DNA from: Hyphomicrobiales bacterium
GTDB taxonomy: Bacteria > Pseudomonadota > Alphaproteobacteria > Rhizobiales > Rhizobiaceae
Assembly (NCBI GenBank): GCA_900465665.1
Contig: UBJO01000016.1
Coordinates: forward strand, 62,001 to 126,000
DNA: 64,000 nucleotides
Direction: 5' to 3'
Part shown: in pieces, positions 9,460 through 18,159 of the stretch
Layout of the letters: every line of letters begins with the position of its first letter
Position numbering within the stretch: position 1 is the first letter of the stretch
The notes under the pieces: model-generated
Database searches by the model: none
What the model was told of the DNA's origin: nothing
What the model saw: only the letters and a program-made list of their open reading frames with translations
Program-made: the position numbers and the translations under genes

Positions 9460-9484
9460 CCGCCGCGTTCGCGGCGGTTATAAG
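9460..9484 (+). terminator. Possible terminator downstream of panB
   Basis: CCGCCGC and GCGGCGG form a perfect 7-bp stem around GTTC, followed by an AT-rich tract (TTATAAGATTTTTA). It lies 170 bases after the panB stop and could end the panCB transcript. The rest of 9291-9597 holds no gene that I can see. Confidence 0.45.
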
Positions 9485-9597
9485 ATTTTTAGGAGTGAAT
9501 TCATTGCCGTAGCCTCCGGCCATCCGCCGACAGGTCCATAGCGCCGATAAGGCCTACTCAGCTTGTGTCAGTTTCGGAATTCGGGGGAACTCCTAAG

Positions 9598-10671
9598 ATG
9601 CACATCAAGACGTTCAGCCTGCTTCTTCTATGCCTCTCGTTCATATCCTGCCAAAAAGAGGGCGGCGAGCCCGCCGAACTGACCATTCCTGTTCGTGCCG
9701 AACCGGTCGCGCTCCAGGATTTCCGCTACAGCATCAAGCTCACCGGCGCTGTCGCCGCCCATATCGAATCCAACCTCTCTTTCCGTGTTAGCGGCAAGGT
9801 GACCGAGTGGACCGCCGATGTCGGCGCGCATGTGACCGCCGGGCAGGTGATCGCGAGGGTCGATCCACAGCAGCAGAAGGCCGATGTGGAAGCCGCGCAG
9901 GCCGCGCTCGTCGCCGCGCAGGCCGACGTCGAGCAGGCGACCTCGGAGTTCGAGCGGCGCAAGACGCTGCTCGCCAGCGGGTCCATCTCCAAGGAATCCT
10001 ACGATCAGGCGGCAACGGCCCTCGATACGTCAAAAGGTTCGCTCGACAACGCCAAGGCGCAGCTCGGCACGACCAAGGATGCGCTCGGCTACACCGAGCT
10101 GAGGACGGATGCCGATGGCATCATCACCGCCCGCAATGTCGAAGTAGGGCAGGTGATGCAGGCGGCGCAGACCGCGTTCACCCTGGCGCAGGACGGGCCG
10201 CGCGACGCCGTGTTCTACATCTTCGAGACGCTGCTGCAGTCGAGGCCCGATACGCCGAGGATCGAGGTGGCACTCGTCAGCGATCCCAATGTGACGGCGT
10301 TCGGCAAGGTCACCGAGATCTCGCCGACGATCGACACCTCAACCGGCACCGTGCGCGTCAAGATCACGCTTGAGGAGACGCCTGCGAGGATGACGCTGGG
10401 GGCCCCGGTGACGGGCTTCGCGCAATCGGCGCCGACGAAGATGATCATCCTGCCCTGGACGGCATTGTTTGCCATCGACGGCAAACCGGCGGTCTGGGTG
10501 ATGGATCCGAAGGATGAAACCGTCAGCCTGAAGCCGGTCAAAGTCGCGACCTACGAGACCGGTCGCGTGATCATATCGGGCGGGCTCGATGTCGGCGAGA
10601 TGGTCGTCACCGATGGGGGCAAGATGCTGCGACCGGGACAGAAGGTCACCGTCGAAGGAGGGCAGAGCTGA
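9598..10671 (+). CDS. RND efflux periplasmic adaptor (membrane fusion lipoprotein), first copy
   Basis: A 357-residue HlyD/AcrA-type adaptor that should link the inner-membrane RND pump at 11744 to an outer-membrane channel. ATG 9598 gives a lipoprotein-like leader (KTFSLLLLCLSFISC, candidate lipid-modified Cys18). A GTG at 9565 is in frame but would push the hydrophobic stretch inward. The chain shows the barrel-sandwich halves (VSGKVTEWTADVGAHVTAGQ and YTELRTDADGIITARNVEVG), a helical hairpin between them (KADVEAAQAALVAAQADVEQ) and the beta-barrel domain. It overlaps the next adaptor by one base. Confidence 0.92.
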   Translation: MHIKTFSLLLLCLSFISCQKEGGEPAELTIPVRAEPVALQDFRYSIKLTGAVAAHIESNLSFRVSGKVTEWTADVGAHVTAGQVIARVDPQQQKADVEAAQAALVAAQADVEQATSEFERRKTLLASGSISKESYDQAATALDTSKGSLDNAKAQLGTTKDALGYTELRTDADGIITARNVEVGQVMQAAQTAFTLAQDGPRDAVFYIFETLLQSRPDTPRIEVALVSDPNVTAFGKVTEISPTIDTSTGTVRVKITLEETPARMTLGAPVTGFAQSAPTKMIILPWTALFAIDGKPAVWVMDPKDETVSLKPVKVATYETGRVIISGGLDVGEMVVTDGGKMLRPGQKVTVEGGQS

Positions 10672-11747
10672 TGCGGCGGTCTTCTATCCCGAAGCTTCTT
10701 GTTATCCCGATGATCATCGCGCTCAACGCATGCAGCGAAGAAAAGGAGACGGCTCCTCCGATACGGCCGGTCTTGTCGAGCATCATCGAGCTCTCGAACT
10801 TGCCGACGCCGAGCTTCGCCGGAACGGTTGCGCCGAAGACGGAAACACCGCTGGGTTTTCGCGTCGGCGGCCTGATGGTGGCGCGCGATGTGAATGCCGG
10901 CGATGTTGTAACGAAGGGCGAGCTCCTGGCGTCTCTCGAGCCGACCTCGCTGGAGCTCGCGGTCAGATCGGCACAGGCGCAGCTTGCCAATGCGCAGGCG
11001 CAGCTCGCCAATGCGAGATCGACCGAGGAGCGCGCCCGCGCCACATTCCAGGGCGGGACGGCCACCAAGTCCAGCCTCGAGAGCAGCGTTCAGGCGACCC
11101 AGACCGCGCAATCTGCCGTGGTGCAGGCGCAAACCGCGCTCGACAAGTCGAACGAGGATCTCTCCTACGCACAGCTTCTCGCGACCTTCGACGGGATCGT
11201 CACCGCCACGTCTGTCGAAGTGGGGCAGGTGGTATCGGCCGGCGAATCCGTGCTGACGGTCGCCATGCCCGGCGAGCGCGATGCCGTCATCGATATTCCC
11301 GAAGGCGAACTGATCCCTGCGATAGGGGATGCCTATTCCATCCTGCTGCAGATCATTCCGTCGATCACGTCGGCCGGTGTCGTGCGCGAAGTGGCGCCGG
11401 CAGCCGATGCCGCGACCCGCACGCGCCGCGTCAAGATCGCGCTGCAGAACCCACCCGATGCCTTCAGGATAGGAACGACAATCACGGCTATCCGGCAGGC
11501 TCGCGACATCAAGAAGCTCTTCCTGCCTGCTTCGGCAGTCCTCAATCAGGACGGCAAGACGCTGGTCTGGATTGTGGATGAGAAGGCCGAAGCCGTTCGA
11601 TCCCAGGAGGTGAAGCTGCGCGACAAGACGTCGGCGCATCCCGAGGTCGTCTCGGGTCTGGAGCCGGGGACGCGCGTTGTCATCGCCGGCGTTCATAGCC
11701 TGAAGGAGGGGCAGAAGATCAAGGTCGAGGGTGGTGCGCGCTCATGA
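10671..11747 (+). CDS. RND efflux periplasmic adaptor (membrane fusion lipoprotein), second copy
   Basis: A 358-residue adaptor of the same family as the upstream gene. A clear lipobox follows a short hydrophobic leader (LLVIPMIIALNAC, Cys21). Lipoyl-like halves (LGFRVGGLMVARDVNAGDVV and LLATFDGIVTATSVEVGQVV) flank a hairpin rich in repeated AQLANAQ. The start overlaps the previous stop (TGATG) and the stop overlaps the pump start (ATGA), so all three are coupled. Tandem adaptors feeding one pump suggest that a heteromeric adaptor ring is possible. Confidence 0.92.
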   Translation: MRRSSIPKLLVIPMIIALNACSEEKETAPPIRPVLSSIIELSNLPTPSFAGTVAPKTETPLGFRVGGLMVARDVNAGDVVTKGELLASLEPTSLELAVRSAQAQLANAQAQLANARSTEERARATFQGGTATKSSLESSVQATQTAQSAVVQAQTALDKSNEDLSYAQLLATFDGIVTATSVEVGQVVSAGESVLTVAMPGERDAVIDIPEGELIPAIGDAYSILLQIIPSITSAGVVREVAPAADAATRTRRVKIALQNPPDAFRIGTTITAIRQARDIKKLFLPASAVLNQDGKTLVWIVDEKAEAVRSQEVKLRDKTSAHPEVVSGLEPGTRVVIAGVHSLKEGQKIKVEGGARS

Positions 11748-14700
11748 ACAAGTTCAACCTCTCCGACTGGGCGCTCGAACACCGGTCGATGATCTGGTAC
11801 TTCATGATCGTCTTCGCGCTGCTGGGGATATTTTCCTACATGAACCTCGGGCGCGAGGAAGATCCGAACTTCACCATCAAGACGATGACGATCTCCACGC
11901 AGTGGCCAGGCGCTTCCGCCGAGGAGACCACGCGGCAGGTCACCGAACGCATCGAGCGCAAGCTCGAGGAGCTGGACTCGCTCGACTATACCAACTCGCT
12001 GACGATCGCGGGCCAGACGACTGTTTTCGTCTACCTCAAGGATTCCACCAAGGCGCGCGATGTGCCGGGGATCTGGGTCAACGTTCGCAACATGATCAGC
12101 GATATCGAGGGGCAATTTCCCTCGGGCGTGCAGACGCCGACCTTCAACGATCGCTTTGGCGACGTTTTTGGCAACATCTACGCCTTCACCGCCGATGGGT
12201 TCACGCAGCGCCAGCTGCGCGACTATGTGGAGAGCGTGCGCCGCAGCATCCTGATTGTCCCGAATGTCGGGAAGGTCGATCTGGTCGGTGCGCAGGACGA
12301 GGTGATCTTCCTCGAGTTCTCGACCCGCCAGCTCGCAGCGCTCGGCATCAGCCAGGCGGATGTGCTGAACACGCTGCAATCGCAGAACGCGATTACGCCA
12401 TCGGGCGTGCTGCAGGCGCAGGGCGAGCGCGTCAGCCTGCGCGTCAGCGGACAGTTCACCTCGGAAGACAGCCTGCGCAGCGTCAATCTGCAGGTCAACA
12501 ACCGCTTCTTCCGGCTGAGTGATATCGCGACGATCACGCGCGGATACACCGATCCGCCCACCGCGCTCTTTCGCGTCAACGGCATGCCGGCGATCGCACT
12601 CGCCATCAGCATGAAGCAGGGCGCAAATCTGCTTGAGTTCGGCAAGGCGCTGCAGGCCGAGCTGCGCAAGGTGCACGCCACGCTGCCGATCGGCATCGAA
12701 GCGCATCTCGTCGCCGATCAGCCCGTCATCGTCGAGGAGGCGGTGTCGGGGTTCACGCGGGCGCTGGCGGAAGCGATCATCATCGTGCTCCTGGTGAGCT
12801 TCGTCAGTCTCGGCTGGCGTGCGGGGTTGGTCGTTGCCTTCGCGATCCCGCTGACCTTGGCCATCACCTTCGTCTTCATGGAATATGACGGCATCTCGTT
12901 GCAGCGCATCTCGCTTGGCGCGCTGATCATCGCACTCGGCCTGCTCGTCGATGACGCCATGATCGCCGTGGAAATGATGGTCGCCCGGCTGGAGGCCGGC
13001 GATCCGATCACCAAGGCTGCGACCTATGTCTATTCGCATACGGCCTTCCCGATGTTGACCGGAACCTTGGTCACCGTCTCGAGCTTCATGCCTGTCGGCC
13101 TCAACAACAGCGCGGCCGGCGAGTTCACCTTCTCTCTCTTCGTGGTCATCGCGGTGTCGTTGGTCGTGTCGTGGATCGTGGCGGTGGTGTTCGCGCCCCT
13201 GCTCGGGGTGACGATCCTGCCCAAGACGATGAAGCGGCATGAGGAGAAGAGCGGTTGGTTCGCCAATGGCTTCGCGAAGATCCTCGATATCTGCATGCGC
13301 TTTCGCTGGATCACCATCGCGCTGACAGTTATCGCATTTGCCTGCGCGGTCTACGGGGTGCGCTTTGTCCAGGAGCAATTCTTCCCCTCGTCCGACCGAC
13401 TGGAACTGATCGTCGACTTCTCGTTGCCCAACAACGCCTCGATCAACGAAACCGACAAGCAGATGGCGCAGTTCGAGAAGGAGAAGCTGCAGGGCAATCC
13501 CGATATCGAGCGCTGGTCCACTTATGTCGGGCAGGGCGCGCAGCGCTTCGTTCTGTCTTTCGACGTGCAGCCGCCGAGCCCGTCTTTCGGCCAGGTGGTG
13601 ATCATCACCAAGAGCCTTGAGGTGCGCGACAAGCTGCGGGTGGATCTTCAGGAATACCTTACAAAGACCTTCGCCGGCACCGACGCCTATGTGAAGCTGC
13701 TCGACATCGGCCCGCCCGTTGGCCGCCCGGTTGCCTATCGCCTCTGCGGGCCCGATATCGAAGGGGTTCGCCAGCGTGCGCTGGAACTCGGCGCTGTCAT
13801 GAGCCAAAATCGATCGTTGGGCGATGTGGTTTACGACTGGAACGAGCCGCAGCGTGTCGTGAAGGTCGATGTTCTCCAGGACAAGGCGCGTCAACTCGGC
13901 GTCACGTCGGAGGATATCGCGTCGGCGCTGAACGGTATTGTCGGTGGTGCGTCGGTGACGCAAGTGCGTGACGATATCTATCTGATCACCGTCCTGGCGC
14001 GGGCCCAGGCATCCGAGCGGCGGTCGATCGAGACGCTGCGCGACCTGCAGCTGCGCACCAGCAATGGCAACTCCGTTCCCTTGGCGGCGATCGCCAATTT
14101 CCGCTACGAGACCGAGCCGCCACGTATCTGGCGCCGCGACCGCTTGCCGACGGTCACGGTCAAGGCGGCCGTCATCGACAACAAGCAGCCGGCGACGGTG
14201 GTCGATCAGCTGGCGAAGGATATCAACGCCTACTCCGCCCAGCTGCCGACCGGCTTTACGCTTGAAGTGGGCGGCAGCGTGGAGCAGAGCGCCAAGAGCC
14301 AGGCGCCGATCGCCGCCGTGGTGCCGATGATGCTGTTTACGATGGCGACGATCCTGATGATCCAGCTGCAGAGCTTCTCGCGGCTGTTCCTGGTCTTCGC
14401 GGTCGCGCCTCTCGCGCTCATCGGCGTGGTGATCGCGCTTCTATCGAGCGGCGCGCCGATGGGCTTCGTGGCGATCCTCGGCATCCTTGCCCTGATCGGC
14501 ATCCTCATCCGAAATTCGGTGATCCTTGTTGTGCAGGTGGAGGAGCTCAGGCGAGAGGGGCATCATCCTTGGGATGCGGTGCGAGAGGCGACGCAGCATC
14601 GAATGAGGCCGATCCTGCTGACGGCGGCGGCGGCGAGCCTGGCGCTGATCCCGATCTCACGCGAGGTGTTCTGGGGGCCGATGGCCTATGCCATGATGGG

Positions 14701-14830
14701 CGGCATCATCGTCGGTACGGTGCTGACGCTGCTCTTCCTGCCCGCGCTTTATCTTGCCTGGTTCCGGATCAAGCGGCCGGACGGCGATGAGCATGTTGCG
14801 GAAAAGGAAGTGATTGGCGGTGCGGGCTGA
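11744..14830 (+). CDS. RND family multidrug efflux permease
   Basis: A 1028-residue inner-membrane proton antiporter of the AcrB/hydrophobe-amphiphile efflux family. It has the duplicated RND layout: TM1, a large periplasmic loop, TM2-6, TM7, a second loop, TM8-12. Signatures seen are the porter start (LGREEDPNFTIKTMTISTQW), motif A in GLLVDDAMIAVEMMVARLEA (Asp-Asp of the proton relay) and the second-half GILALIGILIRNSVILVVQV. No outer-membrane factor gene follows, so a TolC-type partner must be encoded elsewhere. Substrates cannot be inferred, and no regulator adjoins the operon. Confidence 0.95.
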   Translation: MNKFNLSDWALEHRSMIWYFMIVFALLGIFSYMNLGREEDPNFTIKTMTISTQWPGASAEETTRQVTERIERKLEELDSLDYTNSLTIAGQTTVFVYLKDSTKARDVPGIWVNVRNMISDIEGQFPSGVQTPTFNDRFGDVFGNIYAFTADGFTQRQLRDYVESVRRSILIVPNVGKVDLVGAQDEVIFLEFSTRQLAALGISQADVLNTLQSQNAITPSGVLQAQGERVSLRVSGQFTSEDSLRSVNLQVNNRFFRLSDIATITRGYTDPPTALFRVNGMPAIALAISMKQGANLLEFGKALQAELRKVHATLPIGIEAHLVADQPVIVEEAVSGFTRALAEAIIIVLLVSFVSLGWRAGLVVAFAIPLTLAITFVFMEYDGISLQRISLGALIIALGLLVDDAMIAVEMMVARLEAGDPITKAATYVYSHTAFPMLTGTLVTVSSFMPVGLNNSAAGEFTFSLFVVIAVSLVVSWIVAVVFAPLLGVTILPKTMKRHEEKSGWFANGFAKILDICMRFRWITIALTVIAFACAVYGVRFVQEQFFPSSDRLELIVDFSLPNNASINETDKQMAQFEKEKLQGNPDIERWSTYVGQGAQRFVLSFDVQPPSPSFGQVVIITKSLEVRDKLRVDLQEYLTKTFAGTDAYVKLLDIGPPVGRPVAYRLCGPDIEGVRQRALELGAVMSQNRSLGDVVYDWNEPQRVVKVDVLQDKARQLGVTSEDIASALNGIVGGASVTQVRDDIYLITVLARAQASERRSIETLRDLQLRTSNGNSVPLAAIANFRYETEPPRIWRRDRLPTVTVKAAVIDNKQPATVVDQLAKDINAYSAQLPTGFTLEVGGSVEQSAKSQAPIAAVVPMMLFTMATILMIQLQSFSRLFLVFAVAPLALIGVVIALLSSGAPMGFVAILGILALIGILIRNSVILVVQVEELRREGHHPWDAVREATQHRMRPILLTAAAASLALIPISREVFWGPMAYAMMGGIIVGTVLTLLFLPALYLAWFRIKRPDGDEHVAEKEVIGGAG

Positions 14831-16039
14831 TCAGGCCCGCAGCCAGTCTACGATGCCGCGCGCGGCGGCGCGACCGGTCGCGAAGCATGCTGTGAGCAGG
14901 TAGCCGCCCGTTGGGGCTTCCCAATCGATCATCTCACCTGCGACGAACAGGCCGGGGCGCTGCTTCAGCATGTAATGTTCGTCGATCCCATCCCATGCAA
15001 TGCCACCCGCCGACGAAATGGCTTCCGCGATCGGGCGCGGGGCGACGACGGTTATAGGCAGCGCCTTGATCAGCCGCGCCAGCCGAGCAGGGTCACGCAG
15101 GTCGGCATCATCACCGAATTCGCGAACGAGGTTCGCCTTCACGCCATCGAGGCCGGCGCCTTTGCGCAGCCGGTTGGCGAGGCTCGTCTTGGCGTCCTGC
15201 CTGGCGAGATCGCGTTCGATCCGCTCCAGCGTCCGCCCGGGCATCAGATCGACGATGAGTGCCGCGCGCTGTCCTGATGTCAACGCGTCTCGCAATGCCG
15301 CGGCATGGGCGTAAACTAGGCTGCCCTCTATGCCGTGTTTGGTGACGACGAACTCGCCCTGTGTCGATCCCGCTGGAGAGGTTGCCACCACTGACTTGAC
15401 GGCAGCGCCTGCGAAGCGCTCGCGAAACACCGCGCTCCATTCGACATCGAAGCCGCAATTGGCTGGTTGGAAATCGTGAACCGTAACGGCCTCATTTCGC
15501 AACCAATCGACCCAGCGACCGTCCGAGCCAAGCCGCGGCCAGCTCTGGCCGCCAAGGGCGAGCAGGGCGGCATCGGGTCGGATGATGAGGTTGCCTTCGG
15601 GCGTTTCGAACAGATGACCGCCGTCGGAAAAACCCTGCCAGCGGTGTCTCGTGCGGATCGTCACCCCCTGCGCGTCCAGTCGCCTGATCCACGCGCGCAA
15701 GAGAGGCGAGGCCTTCATCGCCACGGGGAATATGCGCCCCGACGTTCCAACGAAGGTCTCGGTCTCCAGATCGGCGGCCCATTGTCTGATGTCGTCAGAG
15801 CGAAAAGCGTCGAGCGCATCGCGCAACCGACCGTTCGCGCTGCCAAAGCGCGTCGCAAAGCGCTGATAGTCTTCGGAATGGGTGATGTTGAGGCCGGATT
15901 TTCCGGCAAGCAAGAATTTGCGCGCCACCGTCGGCATTGCCTCGTAGACCGTAACCCTATGCCCGGCTGCAGACAGAATCTCCGCCGCCATAAGCCCCGC
16001 CGGCCCACCGCCGATGATGGCTACCTCTTTGTCCGACAT
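14831..16039 (-). CDS. HI0933-family FAD-dependent flavoprotein (TIGR03862 type)
   Basis: A 402-residue NAD(P)/FAD-dependent oxidoreductase-like protein of unknown substrate. The N-terminal Rossmann motif is VAIIGGGPAGLMAAEILSAA, followed by the family mark RKFLLAGKSGLNITHSED. The C-terminal FAD-contact region is GLFVAGEMIDWEAPTGGYLL. The family is widespread and uncharacterised, with a proposed oxidoreductase role. The gene converges directly on the RND pump: the two stop codons are adjacent (14828-14833). The ATG is at 16039. Confidence 0.88.
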   Translation of the reverse strand: MSDKEVAIIGGGPAGLMAAEILSAAGHRVTVYEAMPTVARKFLLAGKSGLNITHSEDYQRFATRFGSANGRLRDALDAFRSDDIRQWAADLETETFVGTSGRIFPVAMKASPLLRAWIRRLDAQGVTIRTRHRWQGFSDGGHLFETPEGNLIIRPDAALLALGGQSWPRLGSDGRWVDWLRNEAVTVHDFQPANCGFDVEWSAVFRERFAGAAVKSVVATSPAGSTQGEFVVTKHGIEGSLVYAHAAALRDALTSGQRAALIVDLMPGRTLERIERDLARQDAKTSLANRLRKGAGLDGVKANLVREFGDDADLRDPARLARLIKALPITVVAPRPIAEAISSAGGIAWDGIDEHYMLKQRPGLFVAGEMIDWEAPTGGYLLTACFATGRAAARGIVDWLRA

Positions 16040-16176
16040 GTATTCGCCCGCAATTGAACTCGCAGGCCCGTCATGACGCGTGCGCTCAATATACGCAACC
16101 CCGCCAAGGCGGAGCCGCGTGCAATCACGTTAGATCTTGATGCGAACGGAACGCACCAAGCCCGACAAAAAAGACG

Positions 16177-16380
16177 TCAGTCCACGAAACGCGGGGTAAA
16201 GCGCGGCTGGGCCGAGGCTTCTTCCTCTTTCATGGCGTCTTCGTGGTACCAGCAGCTGTCGTAGACGCAGGGTTCCAGATCTTTTTCCAGCTCAACCTTC
16301 TGGCGAAGCGCCGATGAAGCGAAGCGCTTCGTCGGGAAAGCGTAAATCGTTGCCGACTCGTGATGCACACCAGTAACCAT
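16177..16380 (-). CDS. gstI: DUF2735 protein, GstI-type inhibitor of glutamine synthetase II expression
   Basis: A 67-residue basic/acidic small protein starting MVTGVHHESATIYAFPTKRF and carrying the SCWYHEDAMKEEE tail typical of DUF2735. In Rhizobium leguminosarum the gene divergent from glnII in this position, gstI, encodes a small protein reported to inhibit GlnII expression post-transcriptionally. The same divergent arrangement is seen here. The ATG at 16380 lies about 480 bases from glnII, and the region between holds NtrC-like sites. Inverse nitrogen control of gstI and glnII would fit this layout. Identity rests on position and family resemblance. Confidence 0.85.
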   Translation of the reverse strand: MVTGVHHESATIYAFPTKRFASSALRQKVELEKDLEPCVYDSCWYHEDAMKEEEASAQPRFTPRFVD

Positions 16381-16436
16381 GTCATGCCTCCAAATTGAGT
16401 CCGCCCTAAAGCGTTAAGAGAGACAATAACACAGAT

Positions 16437-16451
16437 GCACAGAGAATGCGC
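16437..16451. promoter_or_regulatory. NtrC-like site near gstI
   Basis: GCAC-N7-GCGC has the spacing of the NtrC consensus GCAC-N7-GTGC with one mismatch. It lies 57 bases upstream of the gstI start, where bound NtrC could affect gstI transcription. Confidence 0.45.
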
Positions 16452-16549
16452 TATTTGATTGAAAAAAGTGCAACAAATGTTTGAATCGTGTGCAATTGCA
16501 ATTTGAACAGCTTTATATCAGAAATTCACGGAATACATAAAATATGCAC

Positions 16550-16568
16550 TTGCACAATAAATGCGCAA
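16550..16568. promoter_or_regulatory. NtrC-like enhancer site upstream of glnII
   Basis: TTGCACAATAAATGCGCAA is an inverted repeat with GCAC-N7-GCGC, the same form as the site at 16437. It is about 190 bases upstream of the sigma-54 promoter, a normal distance for an NtrC enhancer. Confidence 0.55.
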
Positions 16569-16757
16569 GATGGGTATTGTGCGGAAAAAACTGACGGCGC
16601 CGCTGTTCATCTTTTTCCAGCGGGACGTTCGATCAATAGGCGGCGTAACCGCTTGAGTCCACTGGCACTTCAGGGCCCGCTTCGATCGAATGGCACCTGC
16701 TTTATTGGCACTGCGACAGCCCCTTTCTGCCTTATCGTTTTATCCCTCGTCGCGAAC

Positions 16758-16774
16758 TGGCACGCTACATGCAT
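16758..16774 (+). promoter_or_regulatory. Sigma-54 (RpoN) promoter of glnII
   Basis: TGGCACGCTACATGCAT matches the -24/-12 consensus TGGCACG-N4-TTGC, with GG and GC separated by exactly 10 bases. It lies 88 bases before the glnII ATG on the same strand. Confidence 0.85.
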
Positions 16775-16861
16775 ACTCTCTGGCATCCCTCCACGGGCAA
16801 GGCGGCCTCGGCTTCCTCGTCCCTGGGACCTGCTGACACCTTTGTTTTGAGAGACTCGCAA

Positions 16862-17902
16862 ATGACCAAGTATAAGCTCGAGTACATCTGGCTCGATGGA
16901 TACACCCCGGTACCGAACCTTCGTGGCAAGACGCAGGTCAAGGAATTTGCAGAATTCCCGACGCTCGAGCAGCTGCCGCTCTGGGGCTTCGATGGCTCCT
17001 CCACGATGCAGGCTGAAGGCCGCAGCTCCGATTGCGTGCTGAAGCCCGTCGCCGTTTATCCGGACCCGGCTCGTACCAACGGCGTACTCGTCATGTGCGA
17101 AGTCATGATGCCTGATGGCGTTACCCCGCATGCGTCCAACGCCCGCGCAACCATCCTCGACGACGAAGATGCTTGGTTCGGCTTCGAGCAGGAATACTTC
17201 TTCTACGAAAACGGCCGTCCGCTCGGCTTCCCGGAGCAGGGCTACCCGGCTCCGCAGGGTCCTTATTACACCGGCGTCGGCTACTCGAACGTTGGCTCGA
17301 TCGCACGCGAAATCGTCGAAGAGCACCTCGACCTCTGCCTCGCTGCCGGCATCAACCACGAAGGCATCAATGCCGAAGTGGCCAAGGGCCAGTGGGAATT
17401 CCAGATTTTCGGCAAGGGCTCGAAGCGCGCTGCCGACCAGATCTGGATGGCACGCTACCTGCTGCAGCGCCTGACTGAAAAGTACGGCATCGACATCGAA
17501 TATCATTGCAAGCCGCTCGGCGACACCGACTGGAACGGTTCGGGCATGCATTGCAACTTCTCCACCAAGTTCATGCGCGAAGTTGGCGGCAAGGCCTACT
17601 TCGAAGCTCTGATGGCCCAGTTCGACAAGAACCTGGAAGCCCATATCGCTGTCTACGGTCCTGACAACGACAAGCGTCTGACCGGCAAGCACGAAACTGC
17701 TCCGTGGAACAAGTTCTCCTACGGCGTTGCAGACCGTGGCGCTTCGATCCGCGTTCCGCACTCCTTCGTCAAGAACGGCTACAAGGGTTACCTGGAAGAT
17801 CGCCGCCCGAACTCGCAGGGTTGCCCGTACCAGATCGCTTCCCAGGTTCTGAAGACGATCTCGGAAGTTCCGACGGCTGGTTTCGCTTCGGCTGCCGCTT
17901 AA
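16862..17902 (+). CDS. glnII: Glutamine synthetase type II
   Basis: GSII makes glutamine from glutamate, ammonia and ATP. This 346-residue form is the short eukaryote-like enzyme found in rhizobia beside GlnA. Motifs: YIWLDGYTPVPNLRGKT, the beta-Asp latch region LPLWGFDGSSTMQAEGRSSD, the metal-binding WFGFEQEYFF, NAEVAKGQWEFQI, the ATP-binding GSGMHCNFSTKFMRE, and ASIRVPHSFVKNGYKGYLED. ATG 16862 is chosen because homologues start MTKYKLEYIWLDG; an in-frame ATG at 16769 overlaps the promoter. A sigma-54 promoter and an NtrC-like site indicate induction under nitrogen limitation, and the divergent gstI product probably dampens expression. Confidence 0.98.
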   Translation: MTKYKLEYIWLDGYTPVPNLRGKTQVKEFAEFPTLEQLPLWGFDGSSTMQAEGRSSDCVLKPVAVYPDPARTNGVLVMCEVMMPDGVTPHASNARATILDDEDAWFGFEQEYFFYENGRPLGFPEQGYPAPQGPYYTGVGYSNVGSIAREIVEEHLDLCLAAGINHEGINAEVAKGQWEFQIFGKGSKRAADQIWMARYLLQRLTEKYGIDIEYHCKPLGDTDWNGSGMHCNFSTKFMREVGGKAYFEALMAQFDKNLEAHIAVYGPDNDKRLTGKHETAPWNKFSYGVADRGASIRVPHSFVKNGYKGYLEDRRPNSQGCPYQIASQVLKTISEVPTAGFASAAA

Positions 17903-17923
17903 GCCAAATCCTGACTGATTGTG

Positions 17924-17957
17924 ATGGCGCTGGTCGAAAGGCCGGCGCCATTTCTTT
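17924..17957 (+). terminator. Rho-independent terminator of glnII
   Basis: ATGGCGC and GCGCCAT pair, extended inward by a G-T and two G-C pairs, and are followed by TTCTTTT 22 bases after the stop codon. Confidence 0.75.
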
Positions 17958-18159
17958 TGGATTGCTGCTCATGTGCCTCGCATTGGCACGGCGAGCGACG
18001 GTCGCTGCGATTTCTTCCTGCCGATCCCGATTTTTCTAAACCCTGTTTGCGATCGTCATCGTCTAACGGTTGAAAAACTCAACCGAACGGCCGCATTCCT
18101 TTTGCGTTACAGTCACTTTTCACTATACTTGATTTGGATCATCCAAACGCGAGTTACCC

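Noticed and set aside
11693..13963. A 756-codon open frame antisense to the RND pump
   Set aside because: It lies opposite a clear RND permease, its translation is rich in Asp, Arg, His and Gln with no fold or motif, and long antisense frames are expected in high-GC DNA.
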